Counted from the stretch's first letter, positions 7,539 through 16,311 are shown. The stretch: 17,536 bases of DNA from Candidatus Eiseniibacteriota bacterium (GCA_030638405.1 DAOWER010000159.1:1-17536), one strand, 5' to 3'. The notes: a model not told the origin generated them from the letters alone. Numbers and translations are program-made.

Positions 7539-7625
7539 TGGTGCCCGGAGCGAGACTCGAACTCGCACAGGCATTCGCCCACCACCCCCTCAAGATGGCG
7601 TGTCTACCAGTTCCACCATCCGGGC
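7539..7625 (-). tRNA. tRNA-Leu (anticodon GAG)
   Basis: 87 nt including an encoded CCA end (7539-7541). The acceptor stem pairs 7619-7625 with 7543-7549 in all seven positions, with discriminator A at 7542. The D-region GGTGGAACTGGTAGACACG is the standard leucine form. The anticodon loop TTGAGGG (7587-7593) gives anticodon GAG at 7589-7591, reading CUC and CUU codons. A long variable arm and a T-arm with TTCGAGT loop and 5-bp stem complete a class II tRNA. It lies 68 nt after secG and directly before the terminator, so it is probably processed from the operon transcript. secG next to leuU (also tRNA-Leu GAG) is found in Escherichia coli as well. Confidence 0.97.
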
Positions 7626-7693
7626 ACGTATTGCATCTGTGACCGCCCGCGACCGCTTTCGCGGCCAGGAGGCGTCGCTCTGGTAACCCAGCC

Positions 7694-8134
7694 TTACTCC
7701 GTCTCCGGAGCAACAGGAGTCTCTTCGCCGGCCACACCGCCCTGTTCCTCGGCCCCGGCCGGAACGCCTTCGCCCTCGGTCTCCATCCCTGCGCCCGGAA
7801 GCTCGGCCGGAGCGCCTTCCTGCGGCACGACCTCACCGGCCGTGGTGGCCGCCGAGGGCTGTCTTCCCTCCAGCCCGTCGGACACGGTGCCGGTCTTCAG
7901 GGCCCCTCGCAGTGTCACCGCGAGGCTAAGCGAAGTCAGCATGAACGCGATGGCCAGATAGCGTGTTGACTTCGTAAGAAACGTTGCGGCAGCCTGACCA
8001 CCGAACACTGCTCCGACACCACCGGCACCGCCAAACGCACCGGCCAGTCCGCCGCCCTTTCCTGACTGCAGGAGCACGACAATGATCAGCCCCAGACAGA
8101 CCAGGATGTGAATCGACAGGATCGCTCCGAACAT
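7694..8134 (-). CDS. secG: Preprotein translocase subunit SecG
   Basis: 146 residues. SecG is the small auxiliary inner-membrane subunit of the SecYEG protein-export channel. The family pattern is clear: a first membrane helix (3-22), the loop LLQSGKGGGLAGAFGG, the conserved stretch through TFLTKSTRYLA, and a second helix (57-76). Residues 80-146 form a Glu/Pro/Gly/Ala-rich acidic tail, which makes the protein longer than the 110 residues of E. coli SecG; tails of variable length are common in the family. The ATG has GGAGG 5 nt upstream. It follows tpiA by 48 nt and precedes tRNA-Leu(GAG), a recurrent order in bacteria. It is likely co-transcribed with the glycolytic genes. Confidence 0.93.
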   Translation of the reverse strand: MFGAILSIHILVCLGLIIVVLLQSGKGGGLAGAFGGAGGVGAVFGGQAAATFLTKSTRYLAIAFMLTSLSLAVTLRGALKTGTVSDGLEGRQPSAATTAGEVVPQEGAPAELPGAGMETEGEGVPAGAEEQGGVAGEETPVAPETE

Positions 8135-8182
8135 CTGTTCCTCCAGTAGAACTCGCTGACGGGTTCCAGTGCAGGCGGCGCC

Positions 8183-8947
8183 TCAGCCGGCTGCTCTCAC
8201 GACCTCCGCGAAGCTCGCCGCATCGAGGCTGGCTCCGCCCACGAGCACACCGTCGACCTCGCTCTCACTCATCAGGCTGGCGGTGTTCTCAGGCTTGACG
8301 CTGCCGCCGTAGAGTATGCTGGTCTCATCGGCGGCAGACCTTCCAAACATAGCAGCAATGGAACTGCGAATCAAGGTATGAGCGTCGTTCGCTATCGCCG
8401 GAGAGGCCGTCTTTCCCGTGCCGATCGCCCACACGGGCTCGTAGGCCACCACGATTCTGCCAATGTGATCCGGGGCCACGTTCCTGAGAGCCCCCCCGAC
8501 CTGCCGCTCGAGCACCTCACCCGTCCTGTTGGACTCGCGCTCCTCGAGCACCTCGCCGACGCAGACGATGGGCGTGAGCTTACCGTCCAGCACCGCCTCG
8601 AGCCTCCTGGCGACAGTCGCGTCCGTCTCGCCGAACAGGACTCGCCGTTCTGAGTGCCCCAGCAGGACGAACTCGAGACCCAGGGTCTCCAGCATCGTGA
8701 CGGAGACCTCACCCGTGTAGGCGCCGCTCTTCTCCCAGAAGACGTTCTGAGCGCCCACCTTAAGAACGGTTTCACGCGCCGCGTCGACGGCGGTCTCCAG
8801 CGACACGAACGGCGGAAACACGACTACCTCCGCGCGCGTCGCCAGCCCGGCGAGCTTGTTCCTGAGCTCGAGGATCGTGCTGCGTGTCTCGCCCGCCGTC
8901 TTGTTGAGCTTCCAGTTGCCGGCGATGATCTTCTTGCGGTTGGCCAC
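8183..8947 (-). CDS. tpiA: Triosephosphate isomerase
   Basis: 254 residues, the usual length. It interconverts dihydroxyacetone phosphate and glyceraldehyde 3-phosphate in the cytoplasm, linking the aldolase and GAPDH encoded just upstream. The whole TIM-barrel signature is present: Lys13 in GNWKLN, His98 in LLGHSERR, the catalytic Glu170 in AYEPVWAIGTGKTA, and the phosphate-binding ILYGGSVKPEN and GVLVGGASL near the C-terminus. The start is GTG at 8947 with a GGGAG site about 10 nt upstream; the family-typical N-terminus supports it. The 97-nt gap after pgk is the longest in the operon and carries an orphan Shine-Dalgarno-like sequence. Confidence 0.97.
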   Translation of the reverse strand: MANRKKIIAGNWKLNKTAGETRSTILELRNKLAGLATRAEVVVFPPFVSLETAVDAARETVLKVGAQNVFWEKSGAYTGEVSVTMLETLGLEFVLLGHSERRVLFGETDATVARRLEAVLDGKLTPIVCVGEVLEERESNRTGEVLERQVGGALRNVAPDHIGRIVVAYEPVWAIGTGKTASPAIANDAHTLIRSSIAAMFGRSAADETSILYGGSVKPENTASLMSESEVDGVLVGGASLDAASFAEVVRAAG

Positions 8948-9044
8948 GTGTCTTGGGCTCCCTCGTCGGCCGCGCGTGTGCCCGGAGCTTGACAGTACCC
9001 TTCCAGCGTGAATGCCGTTCCCTGTCGGCGCGCCGCGTCACCTC

Positions 9045-10244
9045 CTACGCGTCAGACAGAGCCTCTATCGCGGGCAGCGGCTTGCCCTCCAGGAACCTCA
9101 GGGAGGCGCCGCCACCCGTCGAGATGTGTGTCACGCGCCCCTCGAGCCCTGCCGCCACGACCGCGGCAGCCGAGTCGCCGCCTCCGACGATGCTCACCGC
9201 GCCCTCGTCGGTCCGCGCGGCGACCGCCTCCGCGACGCCCAGCGTCCCCGCCGCGAACGCCGCGATCTCGAACACACCGAGCGGGCCGTTCCATGCGATA
9301 GTCTGCGCTCGCGCTATCTTACGGCGGAACTCGTCCACGGTCTGCGGGCCTATGTCCACGCCGTGCCATCCGGGCTCGATGCCGTCGACATCAACGACCT
9401 TCGATGGGGCGCCTTCAGCGACCGAGTCGGCGACCACGATGTCGCTCGGCAGGACGAGCGCCTTGCCCAGCTTCTCCGCCTTTGCCAGGAGCGCGGATGC
9501 CGTCTCGATCCTGTCCTCTTCCAGCAGGGAATCGCCCACGCCCTTTCCTTGAGCGGCCAGGAACGTGAACGCCATGCCTCCGCCGACCAGGAGCTCGTCC
9601 ACCTTGGGAAGCAGGTTGTCGATGACGCCTATCTTGTCCGAGACCTTCGCGCCGCCCAGGATGGCGACGTACGGCGTCTTGGGTTCGTCAGTGGCCTTCG
9701 AGAGGTTCAGAAGCTCTGTCTCTATCAGAAGTCCCATCGCCCTCTGTTCGAAGAACTCCGTGACGCCCACCGTGGAGGCGTGCGCCCTGTGTGCCGTGCC
9801 GAATGCGTCGTTAACGAAAACGTCGCCCATGCGGCCCAGCCGCCGCGAGAAGTCTCTGTCGTTGCTGGTCTCGCCGCCGTGAAAGCGGAGGTTCTCGAGC
9901 AGCATCACGTCGCCGTCGCCCATGCGTGCCACGACTCCCTCGGACGTGTCGCCGACGCAATCGGGAGCCATGACCACCTCGCGCCCCAGGAGCTCGGCCA
10001 GGCGAGCCGCAGCGGGTTTGAGGCGCATCGAGCGCACGATCTGGCCCTTGGGTCTTCCCAGATGAGAGGCAATGACCGTCTTGCCGCCGGACTCGATGAT
10101 GTGCCTGATCGTGGGCAGAGCTCTCCTGATGCGCGTGTCGTCCGCGAGGGTGCCCTCGGGAGTCAGTGGCACGTTGAAGTCAACGCGCGTCAAGACGCGC
10201 TTACCCGCGAGGTCGAGGTTCGTGATGTGCAGCTTCCGATACAT
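9045..10244 (-). CDS. pgk: Phosphoglycerate kinase
   Basis: 399 residues, normal length. It transfers the acyl phosphate of 1,3-bisphosphoglycerate to ADP, the first ATP-forming step of glycolysis. Visible signatures: the N-terminal RVDFNVPL, SHLGRPKG, LLENLRF, VNDAFGTAHRAHAST, the nucleotide-domain GGAKVSDK and GGGMAFTF, the hinge region WNGPLGVFE, and the phosphate loop GGGDSAAAV. The ATG at 10244 was chosen because MYRKLHI fits the family; the frame is open for 27 more codons, which run into the GAPDH gene. It starts 11 nt after the gap stop codon and has only a weak ribosome site, so translation may be coupled. Confidence 0.97.
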   Translation of the reverse strand: MYRKLHITNLDLAGKRVLTRVDFNVPLTPEGTLADDTRIRRALPTIRHIIESGGKTVIASHLGRPKGQIVRSMRLKPAAARLAELLGREVVMAPDCVGDTSEGVVARMGDGDVMLLENLRFHGGETSNDRDFSRRLGRMGDVFVNDAFGTAHRAHASTVGVTEFFEQRAMGLLIETELLNLSKATDEPKTPYVAILGGAKVSDKIGVIDNLLPKVDELLVGGGMAFTFLAAQGKGVGDSLLEEDRIETASALLAKAEKLGKALVLPSDIVVADSVAEGAPSKVVDVDGIEPGWHGVDIGPQTVDEFRRKIARAQTIAWNGPLGVFEIAAFAAGTLGVAEAVAARTDEGAVSIVGGGDSAAAVVAAGLEGRVTHISTGGGASLRFLEGKPLPAIEALSDA

Positions 10245-10255
10245 AGGGGCCGATC

Positions 10256-11260
<1,005 letters not shown>

Positions 11261-11264
11261 GTGT

Positions 11265-11270
11265 CCTCCT
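11265..11270 (-). promoter_or_regulatory. Ribosome binding site of gap, overlapping the aldolase stop
   Basis: AGGAGG on the minus strand, 4 nt before ATG 11260. It shares two bases with the TAG stop of the aldolase gene (11269-11271) and fixes the gap start against the 142-codon longer open frame. Confidence 0.75.
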
Positions 11271-12192
11271 AGGCCTTCCCGCTCGAGCCGAACAGCTCGA
11301 TCTTTGATCTGATGACGTCCTTCATCCCAGCTATCGCCGCGGAGAGTATCTTGCGTGGGTCGAACACCTCGGGGCTCTCCGCCAGGAACTGCCTGGCGCG
11401 CCCTGTGAACGCGAGCCTGAGGTCCGTGTCGATGTTGACCTTGGATATGCCGCCGTCGATGGCTTCCCGAATGCTCTCGGGTGGGACTCCCTTCGCCCCT
11501 GGCAGCTCGGCGCCGTAGCGCGTGGCTAGCTCGAGTACGTCCGGCGGAACCGCCGACGCGCCGTGTAGCACGAGCGGCACGTTGACGGTCTCGGCGATCT
11601 GTTCGAGCCGTTCGATCGCCAGCTTGGGCTGCGCCTTGAACTTGTACGCCCCGTGCGAGGTCCCTATCGCGATCGCGAGGGAATCGCACCCGGTCCGCTC
11701 GACGAACTCTACCGCCTGCTTCGGGTCGGTGTAGACGGCCTCATCGGAGGACACGGATATCTCGTCCTCTACGCCCATCAACCGTCCCAGCTCTCCCTCT
11801 ACCGATACACCGCGGGGACGGCAGATCTCGACGACCTTCTTCGTCGCTTCGATGTTCTCATCGAAGGGCAGGTGCGACCCATCGATCATTATGGAGGTCC
11901 AGCCGTGCTCGAGGCACTGCTCGATGACGACCGGGTCGGTTCCGTGATCGAGGTGAAGCGATGCGGGCACGCCGTTGGTTTCCGCCATGTTCTCGACCAT
12001 GCATCGGATGTTGTCGTACCCCGCGTACTTGATCGCGGACTGCGACGTCGCGACGATGACGGGCGACCTCAGCTCCGCCGCCGCCTCGAATATCGCCCTC
12101 GTGATCTCCAGGTTGCTCGTGTTGAACGCACCCACCGCATAGCCGCCGGCCTTGGCCGGCACCATTAGGTCGTTGTTGGTTGAAAGACCCAT
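11269..12192 (-). CDS. fba: Class II fructose-bisphosphate aldolase
   Basis: 307 residues. A zinc-dependent aldolase that splits fructose 1,6-bisphosphate into the two triose phosphates, and runs in reverse during gluconeogenesis. Metal and catalytic residues are visible: Asp82 and His83 in HLDHGTD, Glu134 in VEGELG, His180 in GTSHGAYKF and His210 in LHGASAVP, followed by GISKVNIDTDLR, which binds substrate phosphate. The N-terminal VGAFNTSNLEI is typical of class II enzymes. The ATG has GGAG 6 nt upstream. A 94-nt gap separates it from the phosphofructokinase gene; I see no promoter or convincing terminator there, so it is probably in the same operon. Confidence 0.96.
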   Translation of the reverse strand: MGLSTNNDLMVPAKAGGYAVGAFNTSNLEITRAIFEAAAELRSPVIVATSQSAIKYAGYDNIRCMVENMAETNGVPASLHLDHGTDPVVIEQCLEHGWTSIMIDGSHLPFDENIEATKKVVEICRPRGVSVEGELGRLMGVEDEISVSSDEAVYTDPKQAVEFVERTGCDSLAIAIGTSHGAYKFKAQPKLAIERLEQIAETVNVPLVLHGASAVPPDVLELATRYGAELPGAKGVPPESIREAIDGGISKVNIDTDLRLAFTGRARQFLAESPEVFDPRKILSAAIAGMKDVIRSKIELFGSSGKA

Positions 12193-12286
12193 GCTGACTC
12201 CGTTCTTGCCGCACCGGACACCGTGAGCCCCGGCGCGTTCCGGTTCCGTAGCGCCGGTCGCTCCACGGCCGGCGAGGGCTTCCAGA

Positions 12287-13342
12287 CTAGCCGAAGAAGG
12301 TCTGCGCCACCTCGTAGAGCTCCGTATCGACGAGCTTCAGGCGCTCGATGGCATGAGACATCTCGATCGGGATCACCTTGTCACCGTGGAGGCTGACCAT
12401 CTTCCCGAACTCCCTGGCGTGGACGAGGTCCGCTGCGACGACGCCGAACCTCGTACCGAGCACGCGATCGAACGCCGTCGGCGTCCCGCCGCGCTGCGTG
12501 TAGCCGAGGACGGTCACCCTCGTCTCAAACCCGGTCCCCTCCTCGATGATCCTGGCAAGCTCGTTTCCTATGCCTCCCAGTCGAACGTGGCCGAAGGCGT
12601 CGGTGCTTCCCTGCTGAAGCACAAGCTCCCCCTTCGCTTTGTCCTCCTCGTGTTCGGCGGCCGGCAGCTTCGCGCCCTCGGCCACCACGACGATACTGAA
12701 GTTCTTCCCGCGCCCGTGGCGCTTCTTGATGATGGAGCATACGTCATCCAGCTCGAACGGGATCTCCGGAATGAGGATCAGGTCTGCTCCCCCGGCGATC
12801 CCCGCCTTCACGGCGATCCATCCGGTGTGACGTCCCATGACCTCGACGACGACAACTCTGTTGTGCGACTCGGCCGTGGTGTGGAGTCGATCAATGGCCT
12901 CAGTCGCGATGTGGACGGCCGTGTCGAAGCCGAACGTGAAATCCGTGCCGTTGATGTCGTTGTCGATGGTCTTGGGCACGCCCACAATGGGCAGGCCCTC
13001 CCTGTAGAGCTTGTAGGCGACACCGAGCGTGTCTTCGCCGCCGACCACGATCAGACCGTCGAGTTTCTCGTCCTTGAGGGTCTTCTTGATCGCTTCGAAC
13101 CCGCCATCGACCCTGTAGGGATTGGTGCGCGAAGTTCCAAGAATGGTCCCACCTCTGGGGAGGATGCCCGAGACTTCCGCGAGCCCGAGCGGCATCTGGT
13201 TGTTCTCGATAACGCCCGCCCAGCCGTACCGGAACCCGACAACCTCGCCCCCGTACTTCCCCATCGTGCGGCGCACGATGGCCCTTATGACAGCATTCAG
13301 CCCGGGGCAGTCTCCGCCGCCGGTGAGGACCGCAACCTTCAT
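12287..13342 (-). CDS. 6-phosphofructokinase, pyrophosphate-dependent type by sequence
   Basis: 350 residues. It phosphorylates fructose 6-phosphate to the 1,6-bisphosphate. Signatures: GGGDCPGLNA at the N-terminus, GGEDTLG (101-107), PKTIDND (123-129) with catalytic Asp127, and MGRHTGW (169-175). Asp104 and Lys124 stand where ATP-dependent E. coli PfkA has Gly104 and Gly124; this Asp/Lys pair is the known mark of PPi-dependent enzymes, which act reversibly. The phosphoryl donor is therefore inferred, not shown, and mixed or ATP-using relatives exist. ATG 13342 was chosen because MKVAVLTGGG is the family start and GGAGG lies 5 nt before it; a longer frame to 13399 is unlikely. It is the first gene of the glycolytic operon. 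Confidence 0.95.
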   Translation of the reverse strand: MKVAVLTGGGDCPGLNAVIRAIVRRTMGKYGGEVVGFRYGWAGVIENNQMPLGLAEVSGILPRGGTILGTSRTNPYRVDGGFEAIKKTLKDEKLDGLIVVGGEDTLGVAYKLYREGLPIVGVPKTIDNDINGTDFTFGFDTAVHIATEAIDRLHTTAESHNRVVVVEVMGRHTGWIAVKAGIAGGADLILIPEIPFELDDVCSIIKKRHGRGKNFSIVVVAEGAKLPAAEHEEDKAKGELVLQQGSTDAFGHVRLGGIGNELARIIEEGTGFETRVTVLGYTQRGGTPTAFDRVLGTRFGVVAADLVHAREFGKMVSLHGDKVIPIEMSHAIERLKLVDTELYEVAQTFFG

Positions 13343-13347
13343 TTCTA

Positions 13348-13352
13348 CCTCC
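13348..13352 (-). promoter_or_regulatory. Ribosome binding site deciding the phosphofructokinase start
   Basis: GGAGG on the minus strand, 5 nt before ATG 13342. It excludes the 19-codon longer frame, whose start near 13399 would lie almost at the predicted transcription start. Confidence 0.75.
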
Positions 13353-13402
13353 GCTTCGTCGTCAACCTGGAACAGACGCGGCTTCCCGCGACCGAACATC
13401 GC

Positions 13403-13431
13403 ATTCTAGTGGCCTCCCCGGGCCCAGTCAA
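13403..13431 (-). promoter_or_regulatory. Sigma-70 promoter of the glycolytic operon
   Basis: On the minus strand TTGACT (13431-13426) and TAGAAT (13408-13403) are separated by exactly 17 nt. This is near consensus and stands out in GC-rich DNA. The predicted start near 13396 gives a leader of roughly 54 nt before the phosphofructokinase ATG. The -35 box covers the comF stop codon (13428-13430), so comF has no room for a terminator before this promoter. Confidence 0.75.
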
Positions 13432-14216
13432 CCGCTTTCAACGCCGTTGCCGTACGCGCGCCCGGTCACGCCTGCTCGGCCCGCTCGGTCTCGCGGCGGC
13501 GTTCCGGCGAGTGCGAAGCAGACGACCTGCTCCGCCCCGGCGTTGAGGAGCTCGAGCGACGCCGCGGCGAGGGTCGCCCCGGTTGTGGCCACGTCGTCGA
13601 TCAGGAGGACCCGTCCGGGCCGCGCGATCCCCTCGGCCACGCGAAAAGTGCCCGGTGCAATGGCGAGGCGCTGCCGTCTGGGCAGCCGTGCCTGCGGGGG
13701 CGCGTGCCGTGTCCGGAGGAGCGCCCTTCGCGCCGGCGCGCCCAGGGAGGCCGCAAGATGCACCGCCAGAAGCTCGCTCTGATTGAAGCCCCTTTCCCTG
13801 AACCGGACGGGATGGAGCGGAACCGGCACAACGACGTCGGGCGGCGTCACGCACGCACTGAGGGCGACAGGAGCGGCCAGGCGGGCCAGGTCGCCCGCGA
13901 TCGATGTCCTGCCCCCGTACTTGAGCGCGTGTATCGCAGCACGTGCCGCTCCCCCGAACTCGAACGCATAGAACACCCGCGCGTGAGCGCTCGCATCTTC
14001 TCGAGGACCGGAAGGCTCGGACATGGCGAGCGACCCGGCTCGGACGAACAGCTCGGACCCGCACGATGCGCAGAGATGCCGCCGGTCGGCCGGAAGCGGC
14101 GCGGCGCACGCCACGCAGGAATCCGGGAACAGGAACGCGAGGAGGACGTCCCGGAGGAGGGCCAGGAGTCTTCTCCCGGCTGCGTCCGCTTGGGACTGGA
14201 GCGGTTCCGAACGCAC
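13428..14216 (-). CDS. ComF-family phosphoribosyltransferase-like protein
   Basis: 262 residues. The family (ComF, GntX) has a small zinc finger joined to a type I phosphoribosyltransferase fold; ComF is needed for DNA uptake in competent bacteria, but its reaction is not settled and many carriers are not known to be competent. Visible: the zinc-binding pairs Cys34/Cys37 and Cys49/Cys52, VPVPLHPVRFRERGFNQSELLA (conserved core, about 129-151), and the PRPP loop VLLIDDVATTGAT (203-215). The start is GTG at 14216 with a weak GGA site, so the first few residues are uncertain. It is 57 nt after lgt and may be the last gene of the cell-wall transcript. No other competence genes are in the window. 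Confidence 0.9.
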   Translation of the reverse strand: MRSEPLQSQADAAGRRLLALLRDVLLAFLFPDSCVACAAPLPADRRHLCASCGSELFVRAGSLAMSEPSGPREDASAHARVFYAFEFGGAARAAIHALKYGGRTSIAGDLARLAAPVALSACVTPPDVVVPVPLHPVRFRERGFNQSELLAVHLAASLGAPARRALLRTRHAPPQARLPRRQRLAIAPGTFRVAEGIARPGRVLLIDDVATTGATLAAASLELLNAGAEQVVCFALAGTPPRDRAGRAGVTGRAYGNGVESG

Positions 14217-14273
14217 GGCAGTCGTTCCAGGGGGGATGCCAGGTAGAGTGGATCCGACTCATCACGCGGGGTC

Positions 14274-15080
14274 CTAAGGACCCGAGCTGTCCCCCCGCCC
14301 GGATGCGGAGCGGCGCGACAGATAGACCATGAAGCCCACGGACAGGAGAACGAGTCCCAGGCCGAAGAGCTGGTTGTTGGTGAGCGCGATGGGGCCGCTC
14401 TCAAGAGCGATGGACTCGGTGCCGTACTGCCGGATGGGGTCGATGAGGAACCGGTAGGCCGACAGGAGGATGACGAAGAGCCAGAGCAGGAACCCTTCGA
14501 ATGGCTTCCTGCGGTCGACGGCGAGGAGCACGAAGAAGACGACGAGCGCCAGGAACGACTCGTAGAGCTGTGTCGGGTGGAGGTGTGCGCCCGGATAGTG
14601 CATCCCCGCGATCGAGTTCTCGCTGAAGACGACGCCCCACGGATGCTCGCACACCTTGCCGTAGCAACAGCCGTTGAGAAAACAGCCGATGCGACCGATC
14701 GCGACCCCCATGGCGAGCGATGGCGCCACGAGATCGGCGCCCGCCCACATGTCGATGCCCCTGCGCCGGAAGAACCAGAGTCCGGCCAGGGTGCCGGCGA
14801 CCATCCCCCCGTACAGTGCCAGGCCGCCCTCCCAGATCCGCAGGATCCCCAGGAGGTCGAGCTGGTAGTAGTCCCAGCGCACGAACACGTAGGCCAGACG
14901 CGCCCCGACGATGGACACGAGGATGACGATCAGGGACAGGTCGATGATGATGTCCGGGTCGTAGGAGCTGTTCGCGGCCCGGCGACGGGCGATCCAGATG
15001 CCCACCATGAAGGCCACGGCTATGAGGAGTCCGTAGCTTCTAATGGGCAGCGCACCCAGCTGAAACAGAACGGGTCTCAA
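14274..15080 (-). CDS. lgt: Prolipoprotein diacylglyceryl transferase
   Basis: 268 residues, an inner-membrane enzyme that moves diacylglycerol from phosphatidylglycerol onto the lipobox Cys of prolipoproteins. Family features: IRSYGLLIAVAF at the N-terminus, GGLALYGGMVAG (85-96), the Lgt signature region GRIGCFLNGCCYGK (129-142), HPTQLYES, and about seven hydrophobic segments. The start is an unusual TTG at 15080; it lies 4 nt after the rodA stop and has GGAG about 10 nt upstream inside the end of rodA, pointing to translational coupling. The lipoprotein at the left end of the window is a plausible client. Confidence 0.95.
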   Translation of the reverse strand: MRPVLFQLGALPIRSYGLLIAVAFMVGIWIARRRAANSSYDPDIIIDLSLIVILVSIVGARLAYVFVRWDYYQLDLLGILRIWEGGLALYGGMVAGTLAGLWFFRRRGIDMWAGADLVAPSLAMGVAIGRIGCFLNGCCYGKVCEHPWGVVFSENSIAGMHYPGAHLHPTQLYESFLALVVFFVLLAVDRRKPFEGFLLWLFVILLSAYRFLIDPIRQYGTESIALESGPIALTNNQLFGLGLVLLSVGFMVYLSRRSASGRGDSSGP

Positions 15081-15084
15081 GAGG

Positions 15085-16311
15085 TCAGTACTCCATGCGT
15101 CTCAGGCCCATACCAAGGACAACGCCAACGGAAGCGAGCGTAACCAGAAGCGACGATCCGCCATAGCTCAGAAGCGGCAGCGTCATTCCTGTCACCGGCG
15201 ATAGCCCCAGGGTCACCCCGATGTTGATCGTCGATTGGATGAAGAGGGCGCTCGCGATGCCCACTATCACGAGCCCGGCGAACCTGTTTCTGACGTTCCC
15301 GGCCAGACGGAGCATCCGCACCACGAGGAACAGGTACAGGATCAGCACAAGCAAACAGCCGACAAATCCGAACTCCTCGGCGAGGACCGAGAATATGAAG
15401 TCGGTGTGCCGCTCCGGCAGAAATGCGAAGTTCTTCTGCGTGCCCTGGAGGAAGCCCTTCCCCATGGCCGCGCCCGAGCCGATAGCAATCTTCGACTGGA
15501 TCAGCTGGTAGCCGGTGCTGAAACGGTACTTCTCCGGGTTGAGAAACGCAAGGACTCTGTGTCTCTGGTAGTCCTGCAGGTGCGACCAGAGAAACGGGCT
15601 CAGCAGCCCCGTCACGACGCTCGTGACGAAGAGGATGATCTTGTCGACCATGAACATCCGCGATACGTAGAGGAGCGTGCCCAGGAGCGCGAGCAATGCC
15701 CACCACGCGACCCAGTTGAAGGCAACCACCATTGAGATCACCGGCATGAACAGAAAGAGGAGCAGTATCGGCTTGGTGCCGGCCCAGTACAGCATCGGCG
15801 GCAGCAGGAGCAGGAACAGCAGTGACGTACCCAGGTCGGGCTCCCGCAGGACGAGGGCCGTGGGTACCAGCACGATCGCCAGAGGAAGCAGCATGTGCAC
15901 CGGTCTGTCGAGTTTCGTCTTCCTCCGCGCGAGGTAGCGCGCCAGCGCGAAGATGACCGCGTACTTGGCGAGTTCGGACGGCTGGAATGTGAGGGGACCC
16001 AGGTCGAACCAACGGCGCTCGCCGGACTTGCCGACGCCGACCAGGAGGACCGCCACGAGCAGCACCATCGCCACGCCGTAGAGGACGGGGGCGAGCCCCT
16101 CGAGCGTGTCCTGGCTGACGAACACGGCGCCCACCATGAGCAGCGCGCCGATTCCCGCGACCAGAAGCTGCCTCTGCACCTGTGGTGCCAGCGATGTCGC
16201 GTCCGAGTTGAAGGTCGCGCTGTATATCATGGCGATTCCGACCGCCGCGATGACCATCGTCGCGACGGCGAGCCCGACGTCGAAGTCCCTGAGCTGCCTA
16301 CGGTCCAGCAT
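15085..16311 (-). CDS. rodA: Rod-shape peptidoglycan polymerase RodA
   Basis: 408 residues, a SEDS-family integral membrane glycosyltransferase that polymerises glycan strands in the elongasome together with PBP2. About ten hydrophobic segments are visible. Conserved SEDS stretches include FQPSELAKYAVIFALA, REPDLGTSLL, GSGAAMGKGFLQGTQ and FLPERHTDFIFSVLAEEFGFVG, the last holding the essential loop Asp, plus TGMTLPLLSYGGSS near the C-terminus. ATG 16311 was chosen because GGAGG lies 5 nt upstream and MLDRRQLRDFD begins just before the first helix; a longer frame from 16401 adds 30 residues that overlap the PBP2 gene. The overlap with PBP2 is 14 nt. The mrdA-rodA order is widely conserved. Confidence 0.96.
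   Translation of the reverse strand: MLDRRQLRDFDVGLAVATMVIAAVGIAMIYSATFNSDATSLAPQVQRQLLVAGIGALLMVGAVFVSQDTLEGLAPVLYGVAMVLLVAVLLVGVGKSGERRWFDLGPLTFQPSELAKYAVIFALARYLARRKTKLDRPVHMLLPLAIVLVPTALVLREPDLGTSLLFLLLLPPMLYWAGTKPILLLFLFMPVISMVVAFNWVAWWALLALLGTLLYVSRMFMVDKIILFVTSVVTGLLSPFLWSHLQDYQRHRVLAFLNPEKYRFSTGYQLIQSKIAIGSGAAMGKGFLQGTQKNFAFLPERHTDFIFSVLAEEFGFVGCLLVLILYLFLVVRMLRLAGNVRNRFAGLVIVGIASALFIQSTINIGVTLGLSPVTGMTLPLLSYGGSSLLVTLASVGVVLGMGLRRMEY

Noticed and set aside
8989..8994. TTGACA on the plus strand in the pgk-tpiA gap
   Set aside because: No -10-like sequence lies 15-19 nt downstream, and there is no plus-strand gene to drive.
11261..11689. In-frame N-terminal extension of GAPDH by about 142 codons
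   Set aside because: It overlaps the aldolase gene in another frame, while MGFKFAINGFGRIGR is the normal family start with AGGAGG in front.
12193..12286. Possible terminator between the phosphofructokinase and aldolase genes
   Set aside because: Only loose GCCGG/CCGGC pairing with a large loop and no T-tract; not enough to break the operon.
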